Assembly: GCF_003696365.1 (NCBI RefSeq)
Contig: NZ_RFFM01000006.1
Coordinates: 124,001-188,000, forward strand
Length of the DNA stretch: 64,000 nucleotides
Source: Stutzerimonas zhaodongensis
GTDB taxonomy: Bacteria; Pseudomonadota; Gammaproteobacteria; Pseudomonadales; Pseudomonadaceae
Direction: 5' to 3'
The notes under the pieces are model-generated. The model was not told the DNA's origin and did not search any database. It saw only the letters and a list, made by a program, of their open reading frames with translations. Position 1 is the first letter of the stretch. Every line of letters begins with the position of its first letter. A program made the translations under genes and the position numbers. Of the stretch, positions 33,973-43,441 are shown in pieces.

Positions 33973-35541
33973 TCATTGTTGCCTTTGCCCGAGGCTGTTG
34001 CCCTGACCCCGTGGGTCATGCATCGCGAAGCGTCGGCCATCGGTTTCGATTGCGATCGCACCGGCCTGCCCGGTGTAGGGGCTGAGGGAGGGGATGATCT
34101 CGACTTCATGACCCATGTCCTCAAGCGTGCGGATCACCGATGGTTCGATGTCGGCTTCCAGTTTCAGGTTGTCGGTACTGTCGAAAAAGCTGCGTCCCAG
34201 CAGGAAGCGCGGCGTGCGCAGCGCCTGATCGATTGGGCGAGCGAAATCCACCAACTGCGTAGCCAGGACCATCTGCGTCTGGGGTTGGCCGTCGCCGCCC
34301 TGGGTGCCGAAGAACAGGCGACGACCATTGTCCGCCAGGTAGCAGGACGGGTTGAGCGTATGGGCCGGGCGCTTGCCGGGTGCCCAGGCATTCGGATGAC
34401 CCGGATCGGCATTGAAGCCGGCGGCGCGGTTTTGCCAGAGCACCCCGGTGTCGCCGAGGATGCAGCCGGAACCGAAGTCGTGGAATAGGCTCTGGATCAG
34501 GCAGGCGGTGCGGCCTTCAGCGTCTGTAGCCGCCATCCAGACAGTGTCGGCAGGGCGACCTGACTCTGCCCACGGCGCGGCGCGCTGCTCGTCGACGCGC
34601 TCGGCATAGCCGGCAATATTGGCTTCGGACAGGCTTGCCGCGTAGTCCCAATCGCTGCTGCGCGGGTCATGCAGCTCACGGTTACGGCGCAGCAGCCCTT
34701 GTTTGATCGATTCGATCAGATAGTGGTAGTAACGAGCGCTGCCATTTTCGGGGACCGGCATGTGCTGCAGTGCCGCCATGGCCTGCAGGGTGTAGAGACC
34801 CTGACACGGCGGTGCGACGTTGAACAGCCGGCCCTGACGGTAGCGTACTGATATGGGCTCGACTTCTTCGGCACGTGTCGCGGCCAGATCTTGCCGTGTC
34901 AGGCCGCAATCCAGCCTGGCGAACGCCTCGGCAAATGCCTGAGCCAGCTCGCCCTTATAGAAATCGTCCACGCCATGACGCGCCAGCTGACTGAGGGTAT
35001 CGGCCAGTTGCGGTTGCCGTAGCCGGTCGCCGGATTGAAGCCAGTTACCATCGCTCTTGCACAGTCGATGCAGATCCGGCAGGTCTTCGATCAGCCCTTT
35101 GCGCTGCTGCTGCCAGAAAAGCTGCGATGCGGAGATCTCCACGCCGTGCTGCGCCGTCTCGGTTGCATCGCCGAGCAGGTCGGCCCAGCCCAGTCGGGAG
35201 CCCCATTCGTTGCGGCTGATGGTTTGGGCGACCTTCCAGCTGGCCAGTGCCCCGGCGGTGGTAGCCACCGCGCTCGGGCCGCGCAAGCCGATTTTGCCGC
35301 CCGAGGGAAGACGTTGCCCCGCTTGCCCGATTCCCACAATGGTGCGCACGCGACGGTCATGGATCATCCAGAGTGCATCGCCGCCGAGACCGGTCATGTG
35401 CGGGTAGACCGCAGCGAGCATGGCGCTGGCCGCGAGCATCGCATCGATAGCGTTACCGCCTGCTTCGAGCATGCGCATGCCGGTGGCAGTAGCGGTGGGG
35501 TGGGGGGTGCAAATGACGCCACGTCGGGATTCAGCCAACAT
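33973..35541 (-). CDS. HpxW-like Ntn-hydrolase (gamma-glutamyltransferase family)
   Basis: A 522-residue protein of the gamma-glutamyltransferase fold. The N-terminus has ATATGMRMLEAGGNAIDAMLAA and YPHMTGLGGDALWMI. The proenzyme cleavage site and nucleophile Thr are expected at ADTVWMAATDAEG, where a DT is present (about residue 337). The rest (FHDFGSGCILGDTGVLWQNRAAGF, PGKRPAHTLNP, GGDGQPQTQM, LGHEVEI) resembles what I recall of Klebsiella HpxW, oxamate amidohydrolase, more than true GGT. No signal peptide is seen, so it is probably cytoplasmic. It would release an amide or carboxylate from an imported compound. Substrate unproven. Confidence 0.82.
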   Translation of the reverse strand: MLAESRRGVICTPHPTATATGMRMLEAGGNAIDAMLAASAMLAAVYPHMTGLGGDALWMIHDRRVRTIVGIGQAGQRLPSGGKIGLRGPSAVATTAGALASWKVAQTISRNEWGSRLGWADLLGDATETAQHGVEISASQLFWQQQRKGLIEDLPDLHRLCKSDGNWLQSGDRLRQPQLADTLSQLARHGVDDFYKGELAQAFAEAFARLDCGLTRQDLAATRAEEVEPISVRYRQGRLFNVAPPCQGLYTLQAMAALQHMPVPENGSARYYHYLIESIKQGLLRRNRELHDPRSSDWDYAASLSEANIAGYAERVDEQRAAPWAESGRPADTVWMAATDAEGRTACLIQSLFHDFGSGCILGDTGVLWQNRAAGFNADPGHPNAWAPGKRPAHTLNPSCYLADNGRRLFFGTQGGDGQPQTQMVLATQLVDFARPIDQALRTPRFLLGRSFFDSTDNLKLEADIEPSVIRTLEDMGHEVEIIPSLSPYTGQAGAIAIETDGRRFAMHDPRGQGNSLGQRQQ

Positions 35542-35557
35542 GTCTCAAATCTCCTTG

Positions 35558-35589
35558 ATTGCTAGCGATCTGTTTTCAATTTGCTAACG
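35558..35589. promoter_or_regulatory. Paired GCTAGC-like operators upstream of the Ntn-hydrolase gene
   Basis: ATTGCTAGCGAT (35558-35569) and TTGCTAACG (35581-35589) have centres 22 bp apart, nearly the same spacing as the pair at the importer promoter. They lie 17-48 bp upstream of the start codon. Confidence 0.55.
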
Positions 35590-35593
35590 ACAA

Positions 35594-35610
35594 GGCAATA
35601 AACGTTCCGG
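35594..35610 (-). promoter_or_regulatory. Possible sigma-54 promoter of the Ntn-hydrolase gene
   Basis: On the minus strand CCGGAAC, GTTTA, TTGCC gives GG and GC exactly ten bases apart, with partial match to TGGCAC-N5-TTGCW. It is weaker than the importer promoter. The predicted start near 35583 falls on the upstream operator. Confidence 0.4.
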
Positions 35611-35660
35611 ATTGCATACGTGAGCGATCGGCGTCGGGTGGTCGGAGCACGCGCTCCTGA

Positions 35661-35694
35661 AAAACAAAACCCCTCGCGGCGGGGCCGGGAGGGG
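35661..35694 (-). terminator. Rho-independent terminator of the pnt operon
   Basis: On the minus strand CCCCTC (35694-35689) pairs with GAGGGG (35675-35670), followed by TTTTGTTTT. It lies 22 bp after the pntB stop codon. Confidence 0.8.
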
Positions 35695-35715
35695 CTCTGG
35701 TATAGCGGGTGTCAG

Positions 35716-37167
35716 TTACTCAACGGCTTTAACCATGTCCTCGACGACCTTCTTGGCATCGCCGAAGACCATCATGGTCTTGTCCATGTAGAACAGCTCG
35801 TTATCCAGGCCCGCATAACCGCTGGCCATGGAACGCTTGTTGACGATGACCGTTTTGGCTTTGTACGCCTCGAGGATCGGCATGCCGGCGATGGGCGACT
35901 TCGGATCGTTCTTGGCCGCTGGGTTGACCACGTCGTTGGCGCCGAGCACCAGCACCACGTCGGCCTGACCGAACTCGGAGTTGATGTCGTCCATCTCGAA
36001 GACCATCTCGTAAGGCACTTCGGCCTCGGCCAGCAACACGTTCATGTGGCCGGGCATGCGACCAGCGACGGGGTGGATCGCGTACTTCACGGTCACGCCC
36101 ATGTGGGTCAGCTTCTCCGCCAGTTCCATCAGTGCGTGTTGCGCGCGGGCCACCGCCAGGCCGTAGCCGGGCACGATGATCACGGTATCGGCATTCGACA
36201 GCAGGAACGCGGCGTCATCGCTGGAGCCGGATTTGACCGGGCGCTGTTCCTGGCTGCCGGTCGCTGGGCCGGCATCGGCGTCACCACCGAAGCCACCGAG
36301 GATGACGTTGAAGAACGAACGGTTCATCGCTTTGCACATGATGTACGAAAGGATCGCCCCGCTCGAACCCACCAGGGAACCGGCGATGATCAGCATCGAG
36401 TTGTTCAGCGAGAAGCCGATACCGGCGGCCGCCCAGCCCGAGTAGCTGTTGAGCATCGAGACCACCACCGGCATGTCGGCGCCACCGATGGGGATGATGA
36501 TCAGCACGCCGATGACGAAGGCCAGCGCCACCAGAATCATGAACGCAGTGAAGTTGCCGGTGAAGGTGTAGAACAGGCCCAGCACCAGAATCGCCACGCC
36601 GACGGCGAGGTTGATCTTGTGCTGGTTGGGGAACGACACCGGCGCGCCCTGGAACAGACGGAACTTGTACTTGCCCGAGAGCTTGCCGAAGGCGATCACC
36701 GAACCGGAGAAGGTGATGGCGCCGATGGCTGCACCGAGGAACAGCTCCAGGCGGTTACCGGCCGGGATCGGGTAGCCGATGGCCTGGACGATACCCAGCG
36801 ACTGCGGTTCGAGCACTGCGGCGATAGCGATGAACACCGCCGCCAGGCCGATCATGCTGTGCATGAAGGCGACCAGCTCGGGCATCTTGGTCATCTCGAC
36901 GCGCTTGGCCATCAGCGTGCCGATGGTGCCGCCGATCAGCAGACCCAGCACGATGAAGCCCAGCCCGCTCCAGGGGCTGGCGCTTTCGGCCAGCTGTGAG
37001 CCGAGCTTGAACACCAGAAACACCGTGGTGACCACGGCAATGCCCATGCCGATCATGCCGAACAGGTTGCCCCGGCGCGAAGTCGTGGGGTGCGACAGGC
37101 CTTTGAGGGCCTGGATGAAGCTCACCGAAGCGATGAGATAGAGCAGGGTGATCAGGTTCATGCTCAT
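35716..37167 (-). CDS. pntB: NAD(P) transhydrogenase subunit beta PntB
   Basis: A 483-residue subunit. The N-terminal 180 or so residues hold about eight membrane helices (domain II), starting [23 protein letters not shown]. The C-terminal part is the NADP(H)-binding domain III, with [41 protein letters not shown] and [13 protein letters not shown]. The start at 37167 overlaps the pntAB stop (ATGA). With PntAA and PntAB it forms the proton-translocating transhydrogenase that makes NADPH from NADH. Confidence 0.96.
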   Translation of the reverse strand: MSMNLITLLYLIASVSFIQALKGLSHPTTSRRGNLFGMIGMGIAVVTTVFLVFKLGSQLAESASPWSGLGFIVLGLLIGGTIGTLMAKRVEMTKMPELVAFMHSMIGLAAVFIAIAAVLEPQSLGIVQAIGYPIPAGNRLELFLGAAIGAITFSGSVIAFGKLSGKYKFRLFQGAPVSFPNQHKINLAVGVAILVLGLFYTFTGNFTAFMILVALAFVIGVLIIIPIGGADMPVVVSMLNSYSGWAAAGIGFSLNNSMLIIAGSLVGSSGAILSYIMCKAMNRSFFNVILGGFGGDADAGPATGSQEQRPVKSGSSDDAAFLLSNADTVIIVPGYGLAVARAQHALMELAEKLTHMGVTVKYAIHPVAGRMPGHMNVLLAEAEVPYEMVFEMDDINSEFGQADVVLVLGANDVVNPAAKNDPKSPIAGMPILEAYKAKTVIVNKRSMASGYAGLDNELFYMDKTMMVFGDAKKVVEDMVKAVE

Positions 37168-37484
37168 GGCTTGGACTCCGCCTTGGCGCCAGCGCGCTCC
37201 TTCTTCTTGAACATTTCCAGCATGCGGCGGGTTACCAGGAAGCCGCCGAAGACGTTCACTGCAGCCAGGGTCACCGCCAGGGTGCCCATCAGCTTGCCCA
37301 TCGGGGTGACCGTCAGTGCCGCGGCCAGCATGGCGCCGACGATGACGATCGCCGAAATGGCGTTGGTAACCGCCATCAGCGGGGTGTGCAGCGCGGGGGT
37401 GACGTTCCAGACCACGTGGTAGCCGACGTAGATCGCCAGCACGAAGATGATCAGGTTGTAGATGCCATCAGAAATCATGTCCAT
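37164..37484 (-). CDS. pntAB: NAD(P) transhydrogenase subunit alpha, membrane part PntAB
   Basis: A 106-residue membrane subunit with three or four helices, corresponding to the C-terminal membrane part of E. coli Pnt[23 protein letters not shown] and [17 protein letters not shown]. In this lineage alpha is split, as in Rhodospirillum. It lies between pntAA (12 bp) and pntB (4-bp overlap). Confidence 0.94.
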   Translation of the reverse strand: MDMISDGIYNLIIFVLAIYVGYHVVWNVTPALHTPLMAVTNAISAIVIVGAMLAAALTVTPMGKLMGTLAVTLAAVNVFGGFLVTRRMLEMFKKKERAGAKAESKP

Positions 37485-37496
37485 GTTCAGGCTCCC

Positions 37497-38618
37497 TTAA
37501 CCATTGGTGCGTACGACTTGGCCGTCACGGCACATCAGGCACGCGGCGACGATGTCGTCTTCAAGATTGAGCTGGAACCGGGCTTCGCCATCGATCACCA
37601 GCTTGAGGAAGTCCAGCAGGTTGCGGGCGTATAGCGCCGACGCATCCGCTGGCACGAGGGTCGCCAGGTTGGTGTAGCCAACCAGGGTCACGCCGTGCTT
37701 GACCACCACCTGATCGGCTTCGGTCAATGGACAATTACCGCCCTGAGAGGCGGCAAGATCGATCACCACCGAGCCTGGCTTCATCTGCTGCACGGTCTCT
37801 TCCTGCAACAGCGTTGGCGCCTTGCGGCCCGGAATCAGCGCGGTGGTGATGATGATGTCGGCCTGCTTGGCACGCTCGTGCACGGCTTGCGCCTGACGTG
37901 TCATCCAGGACGCCGGCATGGGACGGGCATAGCCGCCGACGCCTTCGGCGCATTCACGCTCTTCGTCGGTCTCGAACGGCACGTCGACGAATTTGGCACC
38001 CAGCGATTCGATCTGCTCCTTCACCGCCGGACGCACGTCCGAGGCTTCGATGACCGCGCCCAGGCGCTTGGCCGTGGCGATGGCCTGCAGGCCGGCAACA
38101 CCGGCGCCAAGGATCAGCACCCGTGCGGCTTTCACCGTGCCGGCGGCGGTCATCAGCATCGGCATGAAGCGCGGATACTGGTTGGCGGCGACCATCACCG
38201 CCTTGTAGCCGGCGATGTTGGCCTGAGAGGAGAGCACGTCGAGGCTTTGCGCACGGGAGGTACGCGGTGCAGCCTCCAGGGCGAAGGCGGTGATGCCGCG
38301 TTCGGCCATCCGTGAAATGTTTTCGTTGTCGAAGGGATTGAGCATACCGACGAGTACCGTGCCGGGCTGCATTTGTGCCAGCTCGGTTTCGCTCGGTGCG
38401 TTCACCTTCAGCAGGATCTCTGCTGCGAACGCCGCAGCGGCATCGGCGATGGTTGCGCCTGCCGCTTCATAGGCACTGTCCGGGACGCTGGCCTGTAGGC
38501 CGGCCCCGCTCTGCACCGTCACCCGATGCCCCTGGCCGATCAGCTTCTTGATGGTTTCCGGTGTCGCGGCAACGCGCGTTTCACCGGGCCTGGTTTCGAG
38601 AGGAACACCAATGTGCAT
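37497..38618 (-). CDS. pntAA: NAD(P) transhydrogenase subunit alpha, soluble part PntAA
   Basis: A 373-residue soluble NAD(H)-binding subunit related to alanine dehydrogenase. The start at 38618 (MHIGVPLETRPGETRVAATP) has an AGGAG ribosome site; 61 upstream in-frame codons are non-coding. The nucleotide-binding loop is VLILGAGVAGLQAIATAKRLGA and the mobile loop region follows the RxGxxxxK pattern. First gene of the operon. Confidence 0.95.
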   Translation of the reverse strand: MHIGVPLETRPGETRVAATPETIKKLIGQGHRVTVQSGAGLQASVPDSAYEAAGATIADAAAAFAAEILLKVNAPSETELAQMQPGTVLVGMLNPFDNENISRMAERGITAFALEAAPRTSRAQSLDVLSSQANIAGYKAVMVAANQYPRFMPMLMTAAGTVKAARVLILGAGVAGLQAIATAKRLGAVIEASDVRPAVKEQIESLGAKFVDVPFETDEERECAEGVGGYARPMPASWMTRQAQAVHERAKQADIIITTALIPGRKAPTLLQEETVQQMKPGSVVIDLAASQGGNCPLTEADQVVVKHGVTLVGYTNLATLVPADASALYARNLLDFLKLVIDGEARFQLNLEDDIVAACLMCRDGQVVRTNG

Positions 38619-39141
38619 TGTTCTTGTTCTCCTGCTTGATCGTAACCAGCGGTTGCTCGGTAACCCGGCTATCCCGCTGGCGTTACTTTTCGCCCGACCA
38701 CTACGGTTGGCGGTCGGGTGTGGATCGGTTAACGGGCTCCTGCACTGCTGGTCGAGCACGCTATGGCGCGGCATTCTGCAAGGACTAAAAAAATCAAACA
38801 ACTGTTTTAATCAGAACGGGAAAGTGGCGCTTCGTTCACGTTGTGACTATCAGATCGTTTCGCATCGCTACAGACAGCGCGGGTATTGGCTTCGACCTTC
38901 GTCTAAGGTTCCATAGCGGGTTATGCGCGGCGCAATCATGAATGACGGACCATAGACGGTGTATTCGTCGGCCGACTTGTCTGTATGCGACCTTGGTGCC
39001 GGTCGGTGCGGCGAATGCGTATAAAAAAACCGGGCGAAGGTTTGCAATGTCATGCATTCCTTGTAGTCCATAGCTGTTGGCCGCGCCGGCATCGGACCGC
39101 CGGCCAACATGAGTCGCACCCTCTGCGAGAAAATAGCTGGC
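38619..39141. other. Divergent spacer between pnt and gsp operons
   Basis: This 523-bp stretch is less GC-rich than its surroundings and contains no convincing gene. It must hold both the pntAA and gspE promoters. In P. aeruginosa the genes divergent from gspE (xcpR) are gspC and gspD (xcpP, xcpQ), which are absent here. A poly-A/T-containing part around 38787-38812 includes the operator-like site listed separately. Confidence 0.6.
38795..38808. promoter_or_regulatory. PsrA-like operator upstream of pntAA
   Basis: CAAAC-AAC-TGTTTT matches the pattern (G/C)AAAC-N2-4-GTTT(G/C) of the Pseudomonas TetR regulator PsrA, except at the last base. It lies 177 bp upstream of pntAA. Control of NADPH supply by a fatty-acid-responsive regulator is plausible but not shown. 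Confidence 0.3.
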
Positions 39142-40653
39142 ATGGCCGAACTAGACTTGAACGAGATGACCCTGTTGGAGGAACCGCTACCGCGGCGGTT
39201 ACCTTTCGCCTTCGCCCGCCGCCACGGCGTCATCCTGCTGGAGCGCCCGGACGGCATGCGTTTGTGCGCACGCGAGGGCGCGCCGTTGACTGCGCTGCAG
39301 GAAGCCCAGCGCGTCGCCGGCGGCCCGCTGGCAATGCAGTGGCTGGCCCAGGAGGAGTTCGAACAGGCGCTCAGCGCCGCCTACCAGCACGATTCCTCGG
39401 CGGCGATGCTGATGGTCGAAGGGCTGGGCGACGAGATGGACCTGCACAGCCTGGCCGATCAGATCCAGGAAACCGAGGACCTGCTGGAACAGGAAGACGA
39501 CGCGCCGATCATTCGCCTGATCAATGCCATCCTCGGCGAAGCGATCAAGGAAAACGCGTCCGACATTCACGTCGAGACCTTCGAGAAACGGCTGGTCATC
39601 CGCTTCCGCATCGACGGCATCCTGCGTGAGGTGGTGCAGCCCAAGCGAGAGCTGGCAGCGTTGCTGGTGTCGCGGATCAAGGTCATGGCGCGCTTGGATA
39701 TCGCCGAGAAGCGCATCCCCCAGGACGGCCGGATTTCTCTACGGGTCGGTGGTCGAGAGGTGGACATCCGCGTATCGACCCTGCCGTCGGCCAACGGTGA
39801 GCGCGTCGTGCTGCGTCTGCTGGACAAACAGGCAGGCCGGCTCACCCTTCGCCATCTGGGCATGAGTGACCGTGATCGCAAGGTCATGGAACAAGCGGTG
39901 CAGAAGCCCCACGGGATCATTCTCGTCACCGGCCCCACCGGCTCGGGTAAGACCACCACGCTTTACGCCAGCCTCGTCACGCTCAACGACCGCTCGCGCA
40001 ACATCCTCACCGTCGAGGACCCCATCGAATACAACCTCGAAGGCATCGGCCAGACGCAGGTCAACACCAAGGTCGACATGACCTTCGCCCGCGGCCTGCG
40101 CGCAATCCTGCGTCAGGACCCGGACGTGGTGATGGTCGGCGAGATCCGCGACCAGGAAACCGCGGACATGGCAGTGCAGGCGTCGCTCACCGGCCACCTG
40201 GTGCTGTCGACGCTGCACACCAACAGCGCCATTGGCGCAGTCACGCGTCTGGTGGACATGGGTGTGGAGCCGTTCCTGATTTCATCCTCGCTGCTCGGTG
40301 TACTGGCCCAACGCCTTGTTCGCGTGCTGTGTAATGACTGCAAGCGCGCTTACGTAGCAGACGAGGCCGAGTGCGCGCTGTTCGGCGTCGACCCGAGCGA
40401 GGCGCCCACGCTGTACCACGCCGAGGGCTGCGATGTGTGTCGGCAGCTGGGCTATCGTGGACGAACGGGTATCTACGAACTGGTCATGTTCGACGACTCG
40501 CTGCGCAGCATGATTCATACCCGTGCGGCCGAGCAGGAAATGGTTCGCCATGCGCGCAAGCTCGGGCCGAGTATCCGTGACGATGGCCTGCGAAAGGTGC
40601 GTGAAGGCGTGACCACGATCGAAGAAGTGTTGCGCGTGACCCGCGAGGAATAA
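39142..40653 (+). CDS. gspE: Type II secretion ATPase GspE (XcpR)
   Basis: A 503-residue cytoplasmic ATPase that powers type II secretion. The start at 39142 ([14 protein letters not shown]) is preferred because GAG precedes it and the length matches XcpR; an ATG at 39109 is possible. Walker A is GPTGSGKTT, the Asp box is [10 protein letters not shown], Walker B is [19 protein letters not shown] and the His box is [10 protein letters not shown]. The zinc-binding cysteines appear as CNDC and CDVC near residues 410-450. First gene of the gspE-M run. Confidence 0.95.
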   Translation: MAELDLNEMTLLEEPLPRRLPFAFARRHGVILLERPDGMRLCAREGAPLTALQEAQRVAGGPLAMQWLAQEEFEQALSAAYQHDSSAAMLMVEGLGDEMDLHSLADQIQETEDLLEQEDDAPIIRLINAILGEAIKENASDIHVETFEKRLVIRFRIDGILREVVQPKRELAALLVSRIKVMARLDIAEKRIPQDGRISLRVGGREVDIRVSTLPSANGERVVLRLLDKQAGRLTLRHLGMSDRDRKVMEQAVQKPHGIILVTGPTGSGKTTTLYASLVTLNDRSRNILTVEDPIEYNLEGIGQTQVNTKVDMTFARGLRAILRQDPDVVMVGEIRDQETADMAVQASLTGHLVLSTLHTNSAIGAVTRLVDMGVEPFLISSSLLGVLAQRLVRVLCNDCKRAYVADEAECALFGVDPSEAPTLYHAEGCDVCRQLGYRGRTGIYELVMFDDSLRSMIHTRAAEQEMVRHARKLGPSIRDDGLRKVREGVTTIEEVLRVTREE

Positions 40654-40657
40654 GCGC

Positions 40658-40804
40658 ATGAGTTTCACTGGTACAAGGACCGCTACCCAGGCCATGACTG
40701 CGTTCGAATTCCCATTGCCGCCGTATGGCTGCGGCACCCGGTGTGATGCCGGCACGCAATTTTCGGCCGCGTTTCTGCGCCTGACATCGCTGGCAGACGG
40801 CTGA
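40658..40804 (+). CDS. 48-residue small ORF coupled between gspE and gspF
   Basis: A 48-codon frame starts 5 bp after the gspE stop with a near-perfect ribosome site (GAGGAA, 7-nt spacing) and ends TGATG, sharing a base with the gspF start codon. It begins MSFTGTRTATQAMTAF and has two cysteines in GCGTRC. No family is recognised. It could be a real peptide, a translational-coupling leader for gspF, or a degenerate insert, since gspE and gspF are normally adjacent. Confidence 0.5.
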   Translation: MSFTGTRTATQAMTAFEFPLPPYGCGTRCDAGTQFSAAFLRLTSLADG

Positions 40805-42018
40805 TGGCGGCGTTCGAATACATCGCGCTCGATCCACGCGGTCGCGAGCAGAAGGGGCTGATCGAGGCGGACAGTCCGCGGCAGGCGCGGCAACTGTTGC
40901 GTGAGAAGCAGTGGTCACCATTGGAGGTCAAGCAAGCCAAGGCCAAAGAGGACACCGGCGGTGGTGGCTTCGCCTTTGGCCGAGGGCTCTCGGCGCGCGA
41001 CCTCGCCCTGGTAACACGGCAGCTGGCGACCCTGGTTCAGGCTGCATTGCCCATCGAGGAAGCCTTGCGTGCCGCGGCGGCGCAGTCGACTTCGCAGAAA
41101 ATCAAGTCGATGCTGCTGGCAGTGCGCGCGCGGGTGATGGAAGGGCACAGCCTGGCGGGCTCGCTGCGTGAATATCCATCGGCCTTTCCAGAGTTGTACC
41201 GCGCAACTGTCGCGGCCGGCGAGCACGCGGGGCATCTCGGATTGGTACTCGATCAACTGGCGGACTACACCGACCAGCGTCAGCAGTCGCGACAGAGGAT
41301 CCAGCTAGCGCTGCTTTATCCGGTGATCCTGCTCGTGGCCTCGCTGGCCATCGTGGTGCTTCTGCTTGGCTATGTGGTGCCGGATGTGGTGAAGGTGTTC
41401 GTCAACACCGGCCAGGCGCTTCCTGCGTTGACCACCGGGCTGATCGCCGTGAGCGAGGTGGTGCAGCAATGGGGTTGGCTGATGTTGCTGGGAATCTTCG
41501 CCGCCGGGTTCGCCATGCGGCAGGCCCTGCGTGACGAGAAGATCAAGCGGCGCTGGCATGCTTTCATCCTGCGTATCCCGCTGGTTGGGCGGCTGGCGCG
41601 GGCGACCAATACCGCGCGTTTCGCCTCGACTCTGGCGATCCTGACTCGAAGCGGCGTGCCACTGGTGGATGCGCTGGGTATCGCGGCGGCGGTAATCGCC
41701 AACCTGCGTATCCGCGACAAGGTGATCGAGGCGGCTCAGCGTGTGCGTGAAGGTGGCAGCCTGACCCGCGCGCTGGATGCCACCAACGAATTTCCGCCGA
41801 TGATGCTGCACATGATCGCCAGCGGCGAGAAATCGGGTGAACTGGACCAGATGCTGGCACGCACGGCACGCAATCAGGAAAACGACCTGGCCGCGCAGAT
41901 ATCCCTCTTGGTAGGACTTTTCGAACCCTTCATGCTGGTTTTCATGGGGGCTGTGGTATTGGTGATCGTTCTGGCGATCCTGCTGCCGATTCTTTCTCTC
42001 AATCAACTGGTGGGCTAG
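40804..42018 (+). CDS. gspF: Type II secretion inner-membrane platform protein GspF (XcpS)
   Basis: A 404-residue platform protein with three membrane segments. The N-terminus [18 protein letters not shown] is canonical. It has two GspF/PilC repeats: [23 protein letters not shown] and [21 protein letters not shown], each followed by [11 protein letters not shown] or VMEGHSL-type motifs. It ends [12 protein letters not shown]. The start overlaps the small upstream ORF (TGATG). Confidence 0.95.
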   Translation: MAAFEYIALDPRGREQKGLIEADSPRQARQLLREKQWSPLEVKQAKAKEDTGGGGFAFGRGLSARDLALVTRQLATLVQAALPIEEALRAAAAQSTSQKIKSMLLAVRARVMEGHSLAGSLREYPSAFPELYRATVAAGEHAGHLGLVLDQLADYTDQRQQSRQRIQLALLYPVILLVASLAIVVLLLGYVVPDVVKVFVNTGQALPALTTGLIAVSEVVQQWGWLMLLGIFAAGFAMRQALRDEKIKRRWHAFILRIPLVGRLARATNTARFASTLAILTRSGVPLVDALGIAAAVIANLRIRDKVIEAAQRVREGGSLTRALDATNEFPPMMLHMIASGEKSGELDQMLARTARNQENDLAAQISLLVGLFEPFMLVFMGAVVLVIVLAILLPILSLNQLVG

Positions 42019-42023
42019 TGAGC

Positions 42024-42458
42024 ATGACGTTGAACCAACACAAGCAGAGGGGTTTTACCCTCATCGAAATCATGGTGGTGGTGGTGATCCTCGGGATTCT
42101 CGCCGCGCTGGTGGTGCCTCAGGTGATGAACCGTCCCGATCAGGCCAAGGTCACGGTGGCCAAGGGTGATATCAAGGCCATCGGCGCCGCCCTCGACATG
42201 TACAAGCTGGACAATTACTCCTACCCCAGCACCCAGCAGGGCCTGGATGCTCTGGTGAAGAAGCCCGGCGGCAATCCGCAACCAAAGAACTGGAACCGCG
42301 ACGGATACCTCAAGCGCGTGCCGAAGGATCCATGGGGCAATGAGTACCAGTACCTCTCGCCAGGTACCCAAGGCCCGTACGACCTGTACTCCTACGGTGC
42401 CGATGGCAAGCAGGGCGGGTCCGAGCTGAACGCGGACATCGGTAACTGGGACCTCTGA
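42024..42458 (+). CDS. gspG: Type II secretion major pseudopilin GspG (XcpT)
   Basis: A 144-residue major pseudopilin. The prepilin peptidase site is [22 protein letters not shown] with Glu at +5. The conserved C-terminal part has [29 protein letters not shown] and the calcium-site region that stabilises the pseudopilus. A GTG at 42018, directly over the gspF stop, is an alternative start. Confidence 0.95.
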   Translation: MTLNQHKQRGFTLIEIMVVVVILGILAALVVPQVMNRPDQAKVTVAKGDIKAIGAALDMYKLDNYSYPSTQQGLDALVKKPGGNPQPKNWNRDGYLKRVPKDPWGNEYQYLSPGTQGPYDLYSYGADGKQGGSELNADIGNWDL

Positions 42459-42461
42459 TCG

Positions 42462-43037
42462 ATGCACCGGGCGCGCCGGGAGGGCGGCTTTACGCTGATC
42501 GAGTTGATGGTGGTGATCGTCATTCTCGGCAGCCTGGTGGGCTTGGCAGTGCTTTCGATGGGCAGTTCCAATTCGTCTCGGGAAATCCGTGATGAAGCGC
42601 AGAGGCTTGCGACCCTGATCAGCCTGATGGCCGACGAAGCGGTGCTCGACAGCCGTGAGTACGGCCTGCTGATCAGTCAGGAAGGCTACCGGGTGATGCA
42701 CTACGACGAGGCAGACTCCCGCTGGGTCGACGCTGGAGAGGGGAAGGCGCACCGGGCGCCGGACTGGATACGTCTGGAGCTGGAGCTTGAAGGCACGCCG
42801 TTGAAACTGGTGGCACCGATCAAGCGCGAGGACGATCCGATCGGCCTGTCCAAAAAGGGCGACCGTGAACGCCGCCGCGCTCCTCGCGTGCAGCCTCAGC
42901 TGCTCATCCTCTCGAGCGGTGAGCTTTCGCCTTTTACCTTGACCCTTTCCGACCAGCGCCCCGGTGGCGGTGGCTGGACCGTGTCCAGCGACGGTTTTCA
43001 AATGCCCCAAGCCGAGCCGCTGGAAACTCGCCGATGA
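42462..43037 (+). CDS. gspH: Type II secretion minor pseudopilin GspH (XcpU)
   Basis: A 191-residue minor pseudopilin with prepilin site EGG-FTLIELMVVIVILGSLVG and Glu at +5. The body has REIRDEAQRLATLISLMADEAVLDSREYGL, typical of GspH. It is 3 bp after gspG and overlaps gspI by 4 bp. Confidence 0.92.
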   Translation: MHRARREGGFTLIELMVVIVILGSLVGLAVLSMGSSNSSREIRDEAQRLATLISLMADEAVLDSREYGLLISQEGYRVMHYDEADSRWVDAGEGKAHRAPDWIRLELELEGTPLKLVAPIKREDDPIGLSKKGDRERRRAPRVQPQLLILSSGELSPFTLTLSDQRPGGGGWTVSSDGFQMPQAEPLETRR

Positions 43038-43441
43038 GTGCAGGTCGGTCCCAAGCGCGGGGTTTCACGCTGCTTGAAGTGCTGGTGGCGCTGGCCATCT
43101 TCGCAATCGTCGCCGCCGTGGTGCTCACTGCCGCTGGGCGCAGTGTGAACAATGCCGGACGGTTGGAAACGCTGACGTTGGCGGGATGGATCGCAGACAA
43201 CCGTCTGACCGAATTGCAGCTGTTACAGCCGGCTCCGGCAATGGGGCGCGAAGATCAGAACTTGGATTTCGGCGGCCGCAAGTGGCAGACCCTGAGCCAG
43301 GTGGAAACCAGCGGTACGCCGGGGCTGCTGCGTATCCAGGTCTGGGTCGCCGAGGTCGAGCCGCGGCGCAGGGGCAGTGATGGCTCAATCGAGCAGCGCG
43401 CCGTGACCAGCCTGACCGGCTTCGTCGGCGTCGAACCATGA
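43034..43441 (+). CDS. gspI: Type II secretion minor pseudopilin GspI (XcpV)
   Basis: A 135-residue minor pseudopilin with prepilin site ARG-FTLLEVLVALAIFAIVAA and the GspI features WIADNRLTELQL and LDFGGRKWQ. It is thought to start pseudopilus tip assembly with GspJ and GspK. ATGA overlaps on both sides. Confidence 0.93.
   Translation: MSAGRSQARGFTLLEVLVALAIFAIVAAVVLTAAGRSVNNAGRLETLTLAGWIADNRLTELQLLQPAPAMGREDQNLDFGGRKWQTLSQVETSGTPGLLRIQVWVAEVEPRRRGSDGSIEQRAVTSLTGFVGVEP

Noticed and set aside
35620..36999. 459-codon open frame antisense to pntB
   Set aside because: Composition is His, Asp, Gln and Arg-rich repeat-like; it is the shadow of pntB codon bias.
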